Shown piece after piece: positions 27,637-38,159 of a stretch of 48,913 bases of DNA. A model generated the notes under the pieces. It was not told the origin of the DNA. It ran no database searches and was given only the letters and a program-made list of their open reading frames with translations. Position 1 is the stretch's first letter; each line of letters begins with the position of its first letter. The stretch is from positions 1 through 48,913 of the forward strand of contig JAILOI010000009.1 of the NCBI GenBank assembly GCA_024690885.1. Reading direction: 5' to 3'. The DNA comes from Lachnospiraceae bacterium (lineage in GTDB: Bacteria; Bacillota; Clostridia; Lachnospirales; Lachnospiraceae). The position numbers and the translations under genes were made by a program.

Positions 27637-30189
27637 ATGTCCATGGCAGATTTAACCGTCATGCAAACCATACAGTTATTTGTAATCTACCTAGGCATGA
27701 TGTTGCTTCTTCCGGCGTTTGCCTTTGGAACGAAGTTAAAAACCTTCTCTTATCCGTTGCGTATGATGGCTTACTATGCCATCGGCAATTTCTTTCTCAT
27801 TAATCTGGTGTTGTATTTACAACTGATGCATCTGTCCTATCGACCGACGTTAATCATTGGTACGGTGTTGTTCTACGGATATTTTGCCCTGCGTTTTCGT
27901 GGGATTCGACCAGCGCGGGTATTCTTTTCGTTTTTGGATTTAATGAATCGACGCTATACCAGATCCATGGGATGGAAGTCCTTCTGGCGAACCCTAAAGG
28001 AGAATTCCAAACCACTGCGTAAAAACCTATGGCAGTGGTGCAAACGTTATGTATTGTGCCGATTGCCGGAGTGGATTGCAGCCATTGGGTTACTGGCATT
28101 CTTATGGTATCTCTTTGGCAACAGTTATCTGGTGAATTTAGGTTACGGAGCATCGGATATTCCGGTGCACAACAACTGGATCAATGAACTATCCAAAGAG
28201 AATCTGTTCTGTGATGGTATTTATCCCTTTGGTATGCATGCCCAGGTGTACTACATCCATCAGGTCTTTGGCATGGATACCTATGTCATTTTGCGGTTAT
28301 GGGGCATCTTAAATACCTACACTGTAACCTTTGGTTTGGTGGGATTTTTGGCATGGGCTTGTGAGTCCCGTACCTTCTTAGCGCTGCTGGGCGGTTTCTG
28401 CTATGTGGCTCCGGCAGTGATTCAGCAGGATTTGTGGTATCGCTTTTTCTCCGCGCTGCCGCAGGAATTTGGAATGTCCTTTATTCTGCCGGCCATCGCC
28501 TTCCTTCTGGAATTCTTCCGTCGAAGAAAAGAGGAACCGGTTGTGGTGGTATCACCGGAAGCGGAAGAATACTGTGCCTGTGGCCGAAAAGACAATTTGG
28601 GCAAGCAGCCGTGGCGAATCGAGCGGGTGAATCAGAAGTGTAAGGCATGGAGTAGCGAACTACGTCAGGCACCGGCATCCACCGCTTGCTTATTCTTTTT
28701 TGCCCTATTACTGGCTTGTTCCATTTCCATTCATTTTTATCCGGCAATTATTACCCTGATCCTATGTCTGGGTGTGGGAATTGGTTTTGTGGGGGTGATT
28801 TTCCGCAAACCCTATTTTGCATCGATTTTACGTTCCGGCATCTTAGCCTTCGTATTAGCAACGGCGCCTATGTTTTTGGCCTTCCTGGGTGGTACGCCCT
28901 TCCAGGGATCCATGAACTGGGCAGTCAGCGTTATGACTCAGGGCGGCAGTGGAGAGGATACGGAATTCAAGGCGCAAGACTTCACCGTCGAAGGATCTTC
29001 CGAAGGTGGTGAGGTGTACTTCTACGACAGCAAGGGAAATCTGGTAGCCGTGGGAGAACCGGGGACCACCATCGATGATTTATCCGGGGATGAGATTGCA
29101 CGGCTGACGGGTGTGGACAATCGAAGTTTCTTTGAGAAGGTGACAGAGCGGGCAAAGCATTTTCGCGAGCATGCCTATGAAATACCGGAGGCCATCAAAG
29201 CCAATACGGATTTGTTTTTGCTGCGAAATGAAAACCGGAACGCACCGGAGGGATACGCCTTCCTATGGCTATGCCCGATTGCTCTTTTGCTTGGTATCCT
29301 ATGTCTGTTGCTTCGCCGGCGGTTTTATGGAAGCGTGCTTTGTTCCTTTGCACTTGGATATGGCATGTTGCTTCTGGTGATGGCGACGGATCGCTTGCAT
29401 CTGCCGGTGATTATGGATATTAACCGGGGACGCCTGTTTATGTATTATCTGGTGCCATTGATGTGCATCTTAATCATCAACACGTTGTTTGTATTCGTGG
29501 AACCCTGGTATAAAAACACTTGGATTTCCGGTGTGATTGCCATGGTGGCAAGTGTGATGTTTGTGGCCTGGGCGGTGGATAACCGGCAGGTACAAACCCC
29601 GATGTATGTAGAAAGCATGGAGTATCCGGGGGCAATTACTTGTTTGACCAATATTGTATCTACGGACGAACCCTTCCATTACACCGTACTATCGGCCAAT
29701 GACGAGTTGCATATGGTGGAAGAATCCGGTTATCACTACGAGGTGATTTCACTGTTAAAACATCTGGCGCTATATGAGGGCGGTGTTTACGACGGAACAG
29801 AGATTTCTGATTTGACGGATGTGGATGAGGGACATCTGTATTTGCCAACGGAAGATATCTACGTCTTTATTGAGACGGTACCACAGGATTACTTTTTGCC
29901 CTATATGAACAGCGGACAGAGGATTTCAGAAGCCGGAGCAAAACGTGCACTTCCGGATATGGAAGGCCTTGGAATCTACCAGGGAGAGAATCGCTGGATT
30001 TGTATGTCGAAACTTTATTACTGGGTGAAGGCATTTGAGAAATTGCATCCGGATGCAGTTAGCGTCTATTATCAGGACGATGTGTTTGTGTGCTATCGCA
30101 TTCATCAGAATGTGTACAGCTTATATGATTTATGTATTGATTACGGGTATAACCATTGCGGAGAGAAGGAAATAACGGTTCATGATTAG
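27637..30189 (+). CDS. Large polytopic membrane protein, GT-C glycosyltransferase-like
   Basis: Many TM helices; extracytoplasmic GASDIPVHNNWINELSKENLFCDGIYPFGMH loop; GGAGG SD 7 nt before the ATG at 27637. Confidence 0.55.
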   Translation: MSMADLTVMQTIQLFVIYLGMMLLLPAFAFGTKLKTFSYPLRMMAYYAIGNFFLINLVLYLQLMHLSYRPTLIIGTVLFYGYFALRFRGIRPARVFFSFLDLMNRRYTRSMGWKSFWRTLKENSKPLRKNLWQWCKRYVLCRLPEWIAAIGLLAFLWYLFGNSYLVNLGYGASDIPVHNNWINELSKENLFCDGIYPFGMHAQVYYIHQVFGMDTYVILRLWGILNTYTVTFGLVGFLAWACESRTFLALLGGFCYVAPAVIQQDLWYRFFSALPQEFGMSFILPAIAFLLEFFRRRKEEPVVVVSPEAEEYCACGRKDNLGKQPWRIERVNQKCKAWSSELRQAPASTACLFFFALLLACSISIHFYPAIITLILCLGVGIGFVGVIFRKPYFASILRSGILAFVLATAPMFLAFLGGTPFQGSMNWAVSVMTQGGSGEDTEFKAQDFTVEGSSEGGEVYFYDSKGNLVAVGEPGTTIDDLSGDEIARLTGVDNRSFFEKVTERAKHFREHAYEIPEAIKANTDLFLLRNENRNAPEGYAFLWLCPIALLLGILCLLLRRRFYGSVLCSFALGYGMLLLVMATDRLHLPVIMDINRGRLFMYYLVPLMCILIINTLFVFVEPWYKNTWISGVIAMVASVMFVAWAVDNRQVQTPMYVESMEYPGAITCLTNIVSTDEPFHYTVLSANDELHMVEESGYHYEVISLLKHLALYEGGVYDGTEISDLTDVDEGHLYLPTEDIYVFIETVPQDYFLPYMNSGQRISEAGAKRALPDMEGLGIYQGENRWICMSKLYYWVKAFEKLHPDAVSVYYQDDVFVCYRIHQNVYSLYDLCIDYGYNHCGEKEITVHD

Positions 30190-31966
30190 TCGCAGAAACT
30201 ATTTATCAATCACAATTATGATGGGCATCATTTTCTTCTTGTTCCTGTTTTCCGGAGCAGCCAAGAGTGCGCTGTCCCACTATGAGGTGAATGAATACGC
30301 CTGGGAAGATGGAACGCCAAAGGGGTGGAAGGCGGATGCCGGGGCAACCACCGAAACCCATGGGGTGTTGTTGTATTTAGGTGCCAATGATTCCATGTTA
30401 AAGCTCTGCCAGCGATACTGCATGTTGCGTCAGTATACCTGCTTAGATTCCATTGAAGCCTCGGTGGGCAAGGAACTGCAGCTGGTGGTGGTGGACGGCG
30501 TCTCCATGTCGGAAGAAACCTGGAAACAGGTGCAGGCTTACCACGAAGCAGGCATTCCCATTGTTTTTGGAAGTTTGCCTTCGAGCCGGCGCATCGGACG
30601 GGATATCGAACTTGCCGGAATGCTTGGCATCACCAATATCCAGGCCTCTGAAGTGGAACTATCCGGTATGACCCTCTATGAGAATTTCCTTGTGGGAGAC
30701 AAGGTCATCTATCAGGCGAAGACCAAGGAAGAACAAAAGCAGCAGGATTTGAATCTGTCCGTTCCCTGGTATGTTTTAAACTCCGGCACCAAGGTGTACA
30801 TGGACGGTTTATTGCCAGATACCTATGATGAATTGGATGCCGCTTATAAGCCACCTGTTGTTTGGCGTTATCGCAATGACAAGGGGTGTGTCTTTGCAGT
30901 GAACAGTGACTTTTTTACCTCGGATATCGGCCTTGGTATGTTGTGTGCCATGGAAAGCGAGTTATCGGAGCAATTCGTATATCCGATTATCAATGCCCAG
31001 AATTTGGTGGCACTGAATTATCCGACCTTCATGGAGGAGAATACCGATACGCTGCGGAAGCTCTATTCCAGAGATGTCACAGCCGTGCTGCGGGATTTGG
31101 TATGGCCGGGTATCGTTGCAGTCTCCGAGCATAATCACGGATATCCCAGTGTCTGTATGTCACCGAAATTGGATTATGGGGTAAACAACTGGGTAGATGG
31201 AGAGCGTGTGGCTTACTACCTGCAACTGTTGCGGGAACAGCACGGAGAAGCAGGTATTAACCTGTGTGCCTGGGCCGGGGCAACCACCGAAGAGAAGTTA
31301 GCGTACGATAAAACCTTTTTCGATACCTATGCCAAGGAGTATGCCTTCCAGTTTGCCTATGCCAAGGATTTAACACCCAAAGAGGCCAAGGAGTCCCTGG
31401 ATACCGCCGGATTTTCCCGGGTGCGGGCATTGCTTTGTGATTACAGTGAGGACTTACCTCTGGTGGATGTGGCAGAGGGAATGCTTCTGATGCAGGTGAC
31501 CAATGAGGGCTCTTCCCATACCTATCGGGAAGATTTGCGCATGCGAAGCATCCAAACGATTTTAGGGTATTCGGTGATTGGACAGGATTTCAGTCAGATT
31601 GTCTATCCATGGGGCAAAAGTGATCAGTGGGAAAAGGTGTTCGATCGGTTCTCCAGCTATACCAATACCTATTGGCGGGATTATCACTTCTATGAGGAGA
31701 CCACCATCAGCCAGGCGGCAGGGCGTACCAATCGCTTTCTGCAGCTGTCTTATGAGGTTACTTATGGAGATAAGGATATTACCATCACCTCAGATGCATC
31801 GGCCGAAGCGCCGGTTTACTTTGTGGTCAAGAGTGATACAGCAATACGAGATGTAGAAGGCGGCAGCTTCCAGCCGATGGACGCAAATCGCTGGTTAATA
31901 ACAGCAACGGATGCTACGGTTAGAATCGCCTGGGATTCGGATGCTGATTTGATGTTTTGGAGGTAA
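30182..31966 (+). CDS. DUF2194-like protein, probable polysaccharide deacetylase-type component (PelA-deacetylase position)
   Basis: N-terminal signal anchor; position directly upstream of pelF; VSEHNHGYPS segment. Confidence 0.6.
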   Translation: MISRRNYLSITIMMGIIFFLFLFSGAAKSALSHYEVNEYAWEDGTPKGWKADAGATTETHGVLLYLGANDSMLKLCQRYCMLRQYTCLDSIEASVGKELQLVVVDGVSMSEETWKQVQAYHEAGIPIVFGSLPSSRRIGRDIELAGMLGITNIQASEVELSGMTLYENFLVGDKVIYQAKTKEEQKQQDLNLSVPWYVLNSGTKVYMDGLLPDTYDELDAAYKPPVVWRYRNDKGCVFAVNSDFFTSDIGLGMLCAMESELSEQFVYPIINAQNLVALNYPTFMEENTDTLRKLYSRDVTAVLRDLVWPGIVAVSEHNHGYPSVCMSPKLDYGVNNWVDGERVAYYLQLLREQHGEAGINLCAWAGATTEEKLAYDKTFFDTYAKEYAFQFAYAKDLTPKEAKESLDTAGFSRVRALLCDYSEDLPLVDVAEGMLLMQVTNEGSSHTYREDLRMRSIQTILGYSVIGQDFSQIVYPWGKSDQWEKVFDRFSSYTNTYWRDYHFYEETTISQAAGRTNRFLQLSYEVTYGDKDITITSDASAEAPVYFVVKSDTAIRDVEGGSFQPMDANRWLITATDATVRIAWDSDADLMFWR

Positions 31967-31975
31967 GGCAATTCC

Positions 31976-33394
31976 ATGAAAATCTGTATGGTGGCAGAGG
32001 GCTGTTACCCCTATGTGGTGGGCGGTGTATCCAGTTGGATTCACAGTATGATTCAGTCCTTTCCGGAATATGAATTTATCATATTGGCCATTGTGGCGGA
32101 TCGCAGTACCCGGGGAAAGTTTAAGTATGAACTGCCGGAGAATGTTTCGGCGGTCTATGAAGTTTACCTAAACGACGAGGACTGGGGTGAGAGCAAGGGT
32201 GCATCCTTTCACCTGAAGGACAAGGATTTGCAAGCCATGGAAAGCTTGCTGCTCAATGAGAATATTCAGTGGGAACAAATCTTTACCCTGATGGAAAATC
32301 CCAAGCTGTCCCTGGATGATCTGCTTATGGGCTATGACTATATGCAAGCAGTGAAGGAGTGCTATCGCCGGTATTATTCCGATGTATCCTTCTCGGACTT
32401 TCTGTGGACCATGCGCTCCATCTATTTGCCCATGCTGCATATTCTGCAGTTTCAGGTGCCGAAGGCCGACCTCTATCATTGCGTTGCCACCGGGTACGCA
32501 GGATTATTGGGCGCCATGGCCAAGCACAAGTATGGCTGTGGATTGCTGGTATCGGAGCACGGCATCTATACCCGTGAGCGCGAAGAGGAAATCATTCGTG
32601 CGGAATGGGTTCAGGGAATTTACAAAAACATCTGGATTGATCAGTTTCGTAAAATGTCGCTGGTGGCCTACCAGCGGGCGGATCTGGTGACCAGTTTGTA
32701 TGAACATGCAAGAGAGTTACAGATTGAATTGGGTTGTCCACCCCAGAAGACCATGGTAACGCCCAACGGAATCAATGCAAAACGCTTTTCCGAAGCTCCG
32801 GGCAAGTTACCGGAGGATGAGGGATTTGTGAATATTGGTGCGGTGGCCCGTGTCACTCCAATCAAGGACATTAAGACCATGATTCGTGCCTTTGGTTATG
32901 CCAAGGAGAAGGTGCCCAATTTAAAACTCTGGATTATGGGACCGACGGATGAGGAAGAAACCTATGCCAAGGAATGCTTTGATTTGGTAAACACCATGCA
33001 CATTCCGGATGTGATTTTTACCGGACGTGTCAACACGGTAGAGTACATTGGACGTATGGATTTCACCATTCTTACCAGTATCAGCGAGGGTCAGCCCCTG
33101 ACCATCCTAGAGGGCTATGCCGCAGGTAAGCCGGCCATCGCAACGGATGTGGGCAACTGCCGGGGCTTGATCTACGGAGAAAAGGACGGCTTAGGAGAAG
33201 CCGGAATTTTGACCCATATTATGAATGTGGAAGAAATCACCATCGCAATGGTGAATTTGGGAAGCAGCCCAAGGTTGGTAGAAAAGATGGGCGAGGTAGG
33301 AAAGCAGCGTGTAATGGAGAAGTATACCATCGAACACATGAAGGAAACCTACCGCAAGATTTATCAGGATTTTGAACAGTCGAAGGAGACGTAA
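31976..33394 (+). CDS. pelF: GT4 family glycosyltransferase PelF
   Basis: MKICMVAEGCYPYVVGGVSSWIHSMIQSFPEYEFIILAI; GNCRGLI; gene order pelF-pelG. Confidence 0.9.
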   Translation: MKICMVAEGCYPYVVGGVSSWIHSMIQSFPEYEFIILAIVADRSTRGKFKYELPENVSAVYEVYLNDEDWGESKGASFHLKDKDLQAMESLLLNENIQWEQIFTLMENPKLSLDDLLMGYDYMQAVKECYRRYYSDVSFSDFLWTMRSIYLPMLHILQFQVPKADLYHCVATGYAGLLGAMAKHKYGCGLLVSEHGIYTREREEEIIRAEWVQGIYKNIWIDQFRKMSLVAYQRADLVTSLYEHARELQIELGCPPQKTMVTPNGINAKRFSEAPGKLPEDEGFVNIGAVARVTPIKDIKTMIRAFGYAKEKVPNLKLWIMGPTDEEETYAKECFDLVNTMHIPDVIFTGRVNTVEYIGRMDFTILTSISEGQPLTILEGYAAGKPAIATDVGNCRGLIYGEKDGLGEAGILTHIMNVEEITIAMVNLGSSPRLVEKMGEVGKQRVMEKYTIEHMKETYRKIYQDFEQSKET

Positions 33395-33400
33395 CAAGGT

Positions 33401-34846
33401 ATGGCGGGTATTGGCGTTAAGCTCAACAGACTTTATGAAAAAAATACGTTGATTACCACCTTAAGTGGAATCAGTTACAGTATGATTATCACCATTGCGC
33501 CGATGATTATCGGAATGCTGATGATCTGGGCAATGAGCTTTGTGCTGGGATTTTCGGATTTGGATTATGCCAGACGTGAGTTGTTCTCTTGTACGGTGTT
33601 GTATATCTTTATCTTTGCATTGGTGGTTACCGCCTCCTTAAATGCAGTGATTTCCCGGTACATGGCAGATGTGATTTTCCAGGAACGCTATGGAGAGATT
33701 ATGGCATGCTTTTATTACTGCCTGCTGTTAATCGTGGTGATTGCCATACTGCCCATGGTGCCCTTTTTCCTGCATGAATATCGGGTGGGCGGCGTGGACG
33801 GCGTGTTTATTTTCCTGTCCTTTTTCAGCTGCATTGCACTGGTGTTGACCTTCTACTGCATGACGTACTTATCCATTTGCAAGGACTACGCCAAGATTTC
33901 CTTGTTCTATTTGATTGGACTGGGCATTGGATTTTTACTGGCCTGGGCCCTGCATGACTGGTTTTCGGTGGATACCATCTATGCCATGTTAAGTGGTTTG
34001 GGTGTGGGATTTCTGTTTACAGCGGCGCTCGAGTATGCCCAGTTGTTAAGCTACTTCCGGGACAACAGCCATAATTACACGGCAGTAAATGCCCACTTTC
34101 GAAAGTATTGGAAGCTGATCATCGCCAATACGGCTTATATCCTGGGACTGTACTGCCACAACTTTGTGTTTTGGACCACGGACCTTCGGATGGAGGTGGT
34201 ACATACCTTCGTCTGTGCCCAGCCTTTTGATATGGCAACCTTCTTGGGTCTGTTGACCAACATTACCGCAACGACGATTTTCATCAGTAGTGTGGAGCGG
34301 CGGTTTACCTTCCGGTATCGAAAGTATTCGGAGATGGTCATCGGTGGTCGTCTATCGGATATTGAAGCGGCTCAGAAGCGATTGTTTCGCCAGCTGTCTG
34401 TGGAACTGATGGGCTTGGTACGGACTCAGTTTATCATTTCCGTTGTGCTGTATTTAGTTTTTGTGGTTGTCCTTCCGCAGCTTGGAATCTCCGGTATGGT
34501 GATGCAGATTTATCCATGTATGGCGGTGGGCTATTACATCCTGTTTTTGATGTATGCCGCATTGAACTTTTTATATTACTTCAATGACTTAAACGGTGCG
34601 TTGATGGTGGCGCTGGGATTTCTGTTTACGGATGTGGCCGTCTCCATTGTTGCCACCGGATGGCAGGAAATCTGGTATGGCATGGGGCTTGTGGCCGGTG
34701 CCTTTGTGGGTTGGACCATCGGTTATCTGCGCCTGCGTTGGGTAGAGAAGAATTTGGAACGACATATCTTCTGTGAGGCACACCTCTTGAATCGGGCCAA
34801 GGGGGCGCGTCCATCAGATATGGTATATGAAAGAAAGAAGGCTTAA
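33401..34846 (+). CDS. pelG: Exopolysaccharide Pel transporter PelG
   Basis: MAGIGVKLNRLYEKNTLITTLSGISYSMIITIAPMIIGMLMIWAMSF; 12-TM type; follows pelF. Confidence 0.9.
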   Translation: MAGIGVKLNRLYEKNTLITTLSGISYSMIITIAPMIIGMLMIWAMSFVLGFSDLDYARRELFSCTVLYIFIFALVVTASLNAVISRYMADVIFQERYGEIMACFYYCLLLIVVIAILPMVPFFLHEYRVGGVDGVFIFLSFFSCIALVLTFYCMTYLSICKDYAKISLFYLIGLGIGFLLAWALHDWFSVDTIYAMLSGLGVGFLFTAALEYAQLLSYFRDNSHNYTAVNAHFRKYWKLIIANTAYILGLYCHNFVFWTTDLRMEVVHTFVCAQPFDMATFLGLLTNITATTIFISSVERRFTFRYRKYSEMVIGGRLSDIEAAQKRLFRQLSVELMGLVRTQFIISVVLYLVFVVVLPQLGISGMVMQIYPCMAVGYYILFLMYAALNFLYYFNDLNGALMVALGFLFTDVAVSIVATGWQEIWYGMGLVAGAFVGWTIGYLRLRWVEKNLERHIFCEAHLLNRAKGARPSDMVYERKKA

Positions 34847-34848
34847 AC

Positions 34849-35019
34849 ATGGTACTTGGAATTGTAGTGTTCGTATTGGCTTGCTTGGTGATCCGACTGT
34901 TGTTTTCCGAACGGGTCTTAAAACGCAAGATACAGGAGCTGGCCATGCAGGTATCCTTATTGAACCAGGAAAATGAACGTATCCGAAAACGATTGGGACA
35001 GGAAAAGAAAGCAGAATGA
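34849..35019 (+). CDS. 56-aa small membrane-anchored coiled-coil-like protein (not in the ORF track)
   Basis: MVLGIVVFVLACLVIRLLFSERVLKRKIQELAMQVSLLNQENERIRKRLGQEKKAE*; fills the pelG-GT4 gap and overlaps the next start by ATGA. Confidence 0.65.
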   Translation: MVLGIVVFVLACLVIRLLFSERVLKRKIQELAMQVSLLNQENERIRKRLGQEKKAE

Positions 35020-36239
35020 AACCATCCATTTTATTTGTCATGAATACAATGGGACAGGCCGGAGCAGAGATGGCATTGATCTCCATGCTCCGCAAAATCG
35101 ATCCTGAGGAATATGATATTTCCTTATACGTGTTGTTGGGCCAGGGAGAGCTCTTTGATCGCATTCCGCCCTATGTGCATATCCTGAATCGTCATTACTC
35201 GACCGATTCGGTGTTATCCACCCGGGGGCTGTTTCGTCTTGGCTTCCATCTGCTGCATCGGGGCTTATGCTATGGGGCATTTGTGCCATGGATTCCTTAT
35301 GCCATCCGAAATTATCGGGCTATGAAGAAGCAGCGGGGACGAATCCAGCTGGATAAGTTGTGCTGGAAGATGCTTTCCGATGGTAGCCGCAGATTCCATA
35401 AGGAGTATGATTTGGCGGTTGCTTTCATTGAGGGAGCATCCACCTATTATGTGGCCAACCACGTACGGGCAAAGCAGAAGGCTGCCTTTGTACATGTGGA
35501 TTACCATCTGGCGGGATATACCACAGATTTGGATGGCAATGCCTATGACAAGATCCATCAGATTTTTGCTATCTCAGATGAAGTGAAGAAGGCCTTCCTG
35601 GGGGTTCATCCGGAATGCCGGGAGAAGACCAAGGTATTCCACAACATCCTAGATCAAAATCGTATCCGTACACTTGCCAAGGAAGGGGATGGGTTTACGG
35701 ATGGATACCGGGGAATTCGATTGTTGACGGTGGGACGATTGAACGTGCAGAAAGCCTACGAGATTGCCATCGAAGCCTTGGCGTTACTTCGGGATTGGGG
35801 ATATGAGGTACGCTGGTATGCCCTGGGGGAGGGCCCCATGCGTGAGGATTTGGAACGTAAGATCATTAAGCGTGGGTTGAAGGAGGATTTTCTGCTCTTA
35901 GGAGCCATGGAGAATCCCTATCCCTATTTTTTGAATTGTGATATCTATGTGCATGCCACCCGTTTTGAAGGCAAAAGCATTGCGGTGCAAGAAGCCCAGA
36001 CCTTAGGTTGCCCCATTATCGTCAGTGATGTAAACGGTAACCGGGAACAGGTGGAGCATGAGGTGGACGGACTGATTTGTGCCTTGCAGCCGAAGGCTGT
36101 GGCAGAGGCCATCGTCTATATGATCAAACATCCGATTGAGCGGGCCAAGATGGCCAAGCTTGCAGGGGAGAAGGAATTAGAACATGCGCAGGAACTGGAA
36201 GCATTATTGGCCTGCGCCAGAGGGGAGTCATCCGTATGA
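35016..36239 (+). CDS. GT4 family glycosyltransferase
   Basis: NTMGQAGAEMALISML; VGRLNVQKAYEIAIEA; ATRFEGKSIAVQEAQTLGCPIIVSDV. Confidence 0.92.
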   Translation: MKPSILFVMNTMGQAGAEMALISMLRKIDPEEYDISLYVLLGQGELFDRIPPYVHILNRHYSTDSVLSTRGLFRLGFHLLHRGLCYGAFVPWIPYAIRNYRAMKKQRGRIQLDKLCWKMLSDGSRRFHKEYDLAVAFIEGASTYYVANHVRAKQKAAFVHVDYHLAGYTTDLDGNAYDKIHQIFAISDEVKKAFLGVHPECREKTKVFHNILDQNRIRTLAKEGDGFTDGYRGIRLLTVGRLNVQKAYEIAIEALALLRDWGYEVRWYALGEGPMREDLERKIIKRGLKEDFLLLGAMENPYPYFLNCDIYVHATRFEGKSIAVQEAQTLGCPIIVSDVNGNREQVEHEVDGLICALQPKAVAEAIVYMIKHPIERAKMAKLAGEKELEHAQELEALLACARGESSV

Positions 36240-37048
36240 AGAAAGACTTATTGATTATCATACCTGCCTACAATGAGGAGGAGTGCATCGAGGATGTGTT
36301 GGACGCACTGGAGTGCCCCGAGATTCGGGAAATCGCTGATGTACTCATTATGAATGATGCCTCCAGCGACAATACCAGTTGGATTGCCAAGAAGCGGAAA
36401 TACAAGGTGATTACCCATGTCTTCAACTTAGGCTATGGAAGCGCCATTCAGTTGGGCTATAAATATGCGGTACGTCGCCGCTATGATTACGTCATCCAGA
36501 TGGATGCAGACGGCCAGCATGATGTCAACAATATTCCACGTATCTATGAGGAACTAAAGAAGGCAGATGCAGATGGTCGCTATCCGGATATTGTGTTAGG
36601 TTCCCGCTTTCTGCCGGGAAGCTCCGAGTTTCACGTGGGTGGATGCAAAAAGTTCGCCATCCGCTTGTTCCGGCACTATATCCGCAGACATACCCATGTT
36701 AGCATTCAGGATCCCACCAGTGGATTGCAGGGTCTTCGGTTTCCGGCCTTTTTGTATTACTCCAAGTATGGACACTTTGATGAACGTTATCCGGATGCCA
36801 ACATGATTCTACAGATGCTGTTGTTGGGCTATCGGATTCGGGAGATTCCGGCTACCATGCATGCCAGAGAAACCGGCAAGAGCATGCACTCCGGCTTACG
36901 TCCCATCGGCTATATGCTGCATATGGCTTGTTCCTTGTTATGGATCACCTATCAGTATCAATTTAAGAAAAAGGATGCCGGAATAGGAGAGAGCGGTGCG
37001 ATTTCTACGAAAAAATATACCGACGAAAAAACGGAAATTTACGGATAG
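36236..37048 (+). CDS. GT2 family glycosyltransferase
   Basis: LLIIIPAYNEEECIEDVLDAL; VIQMDADGQHD; TSGLQG. Confidence 0.93.
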   Translation: MKKDLLIIIPAYNEEECIEDVLDALECPEIREIADVLIMNDASSDNTSWIAKKRKYKVITHVFNLGYGSAIQLGYKYAVRRRYDYVIQMDADGQHDVNNIPRIYEELKKADADGRYPDIVLGSRFLPGSSEFHVGGCKKFAIRLFRHYIRRHTHVSIQDPTSGLQGLRFPAFLYYSKYGHFDERYPDANMILQMLLLGYRIREIPATMHARETGKSMHSGLRPIGYMLHMACSLLWITYQYQFKKKDAGIGESGAISTKKYTDEKTEIYG

Positions 37049-38159
37049 TGGAGCAGTTTTTCAAAATCCTTATCAGGGCTGGTATCGGCCCTATCTGTTT
37101 CCGCTGAATCAAGCGGTGGACTGGGAGGAACTTCCCTGGGTGATGGTGGAAGCGGAACCCCTGTGCCTGTTGGAGTTTGATCTATCCGCCTATGCATCCG
37201 GTAAGATATCGGAGGAGGGGTTGCTTCGGTGCAAGGAGATTTTGGACTTTTTTCAAAGCCATCACAAGCAGATGATCCTCCGTTTTGCCTATGATTATGA
37301 GGGCAAGGCGATGGTCAAGGAGCCAACCGATGTTGAAATCATCTATGAACATATGAAGCAGGTGGCCCGGGTGGTTGTGGACTATGCGCGCAGCCTGGTT
37401 TGTATCCAGGGCTTATTTGTAGGCAACTGGGGAGAGATGCATTCTTCCCGGTATGATACCACCACAAGCTTGGATGGGTTGTATGAGACGTTCCGGGATG
37501 CTTTTGGAGAGCGTGTGATATTAGGCGTACGGCGATTGGAGTTATTCCTTCGCTGGAGCGCACAGGATGCACGCATTAGTTTATTTGATGACGGAATCTG
37601 TGGGTCGGAGAATGACCTGGGGACCTATGAGATGTCCAGGTATGAGGCCTATGAGATTCTGCAGCAGAAGATGGGATGCCTTCCGGTGGGGGGTGAACTG
37701 CTTTCCATGGGCCTGCTGGATGGATGCTTTGATGCGGAGCGGGTGCGAAAGACCTTTCAAGGAATGCAGCTATGTTATCTCAACAGTCAGTATGAGAAGC
37801 GTGCCCTGGAGCTTTTGGATACCTGGGGCCTTCGGGCGGAACTGAATCTTCGGATGGGGTATCGCCTTCTTGTGACAGATGCCAAACTGCAAGATGGCAG
37901 ATGGCAGATTTGTGTGGAGAATGTGGGGTTTGGTGGCCTGGCATTTCCACTGACCCTATTCCTGTTTGGAGATGGGCAGTTGTGTGAACAACAATATTGG
38001 GGGGACGGAATCAAACCGGGGGAGCGGATATCGGTGATGTTTGCCGGAGAATGGAAGGCAGGCACCTATGATATCCAGGGTAGTATCTATGACGCTGCTA
38101 TTACCTTTGCCAATGAAGGTGGTATGGCGGTACGAATCGGTGAGGTGTTACATGCGTAA
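36996..38159 (+). CDS. DUF4832/DUF4874-type protein without signal peptide
   Basis: NPYQGWYRP…GLFVGNWGEMHSSRY…SLFDDGICGSENDLGTY; GTG start with AGGAGAG SD, 53-nt overlap with the GT2 gene. Confidence 0.7.
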   Translation: MRFLRKNIPTKKRKFTDSGAVFQNPYQGWYRPYLFPLNQAVDWEELPWVMVEAEPLCLLEFDLSAYASGKISEEGLLRCKEILDFFQSHHKQMILRFAYDYEGKAMVKEPTDVEIIYEHMKQVARVVVDYARSLVCIQGLFVGNWGEMHSSRYDTTTSLDGLYETFRDAFGERVILGVRRLELFLRWSAQDARISLFDDGICGSENDLGTYEMSRYEAYEILQQKMGCLPVGGELLSMGLLDGCFDAERVRKTFQGMQLCYLNSQYEKRALELLDTWGLRAELNLRMGYRLLVTDAKLQDGRWQICVENVGFGGLAFPLTLFLFGDGQLCEQQYWGDGIKPGERISVMFAGEWKAGTYDIQGSIYDAAITFANEGGMAVRIGEVLHA

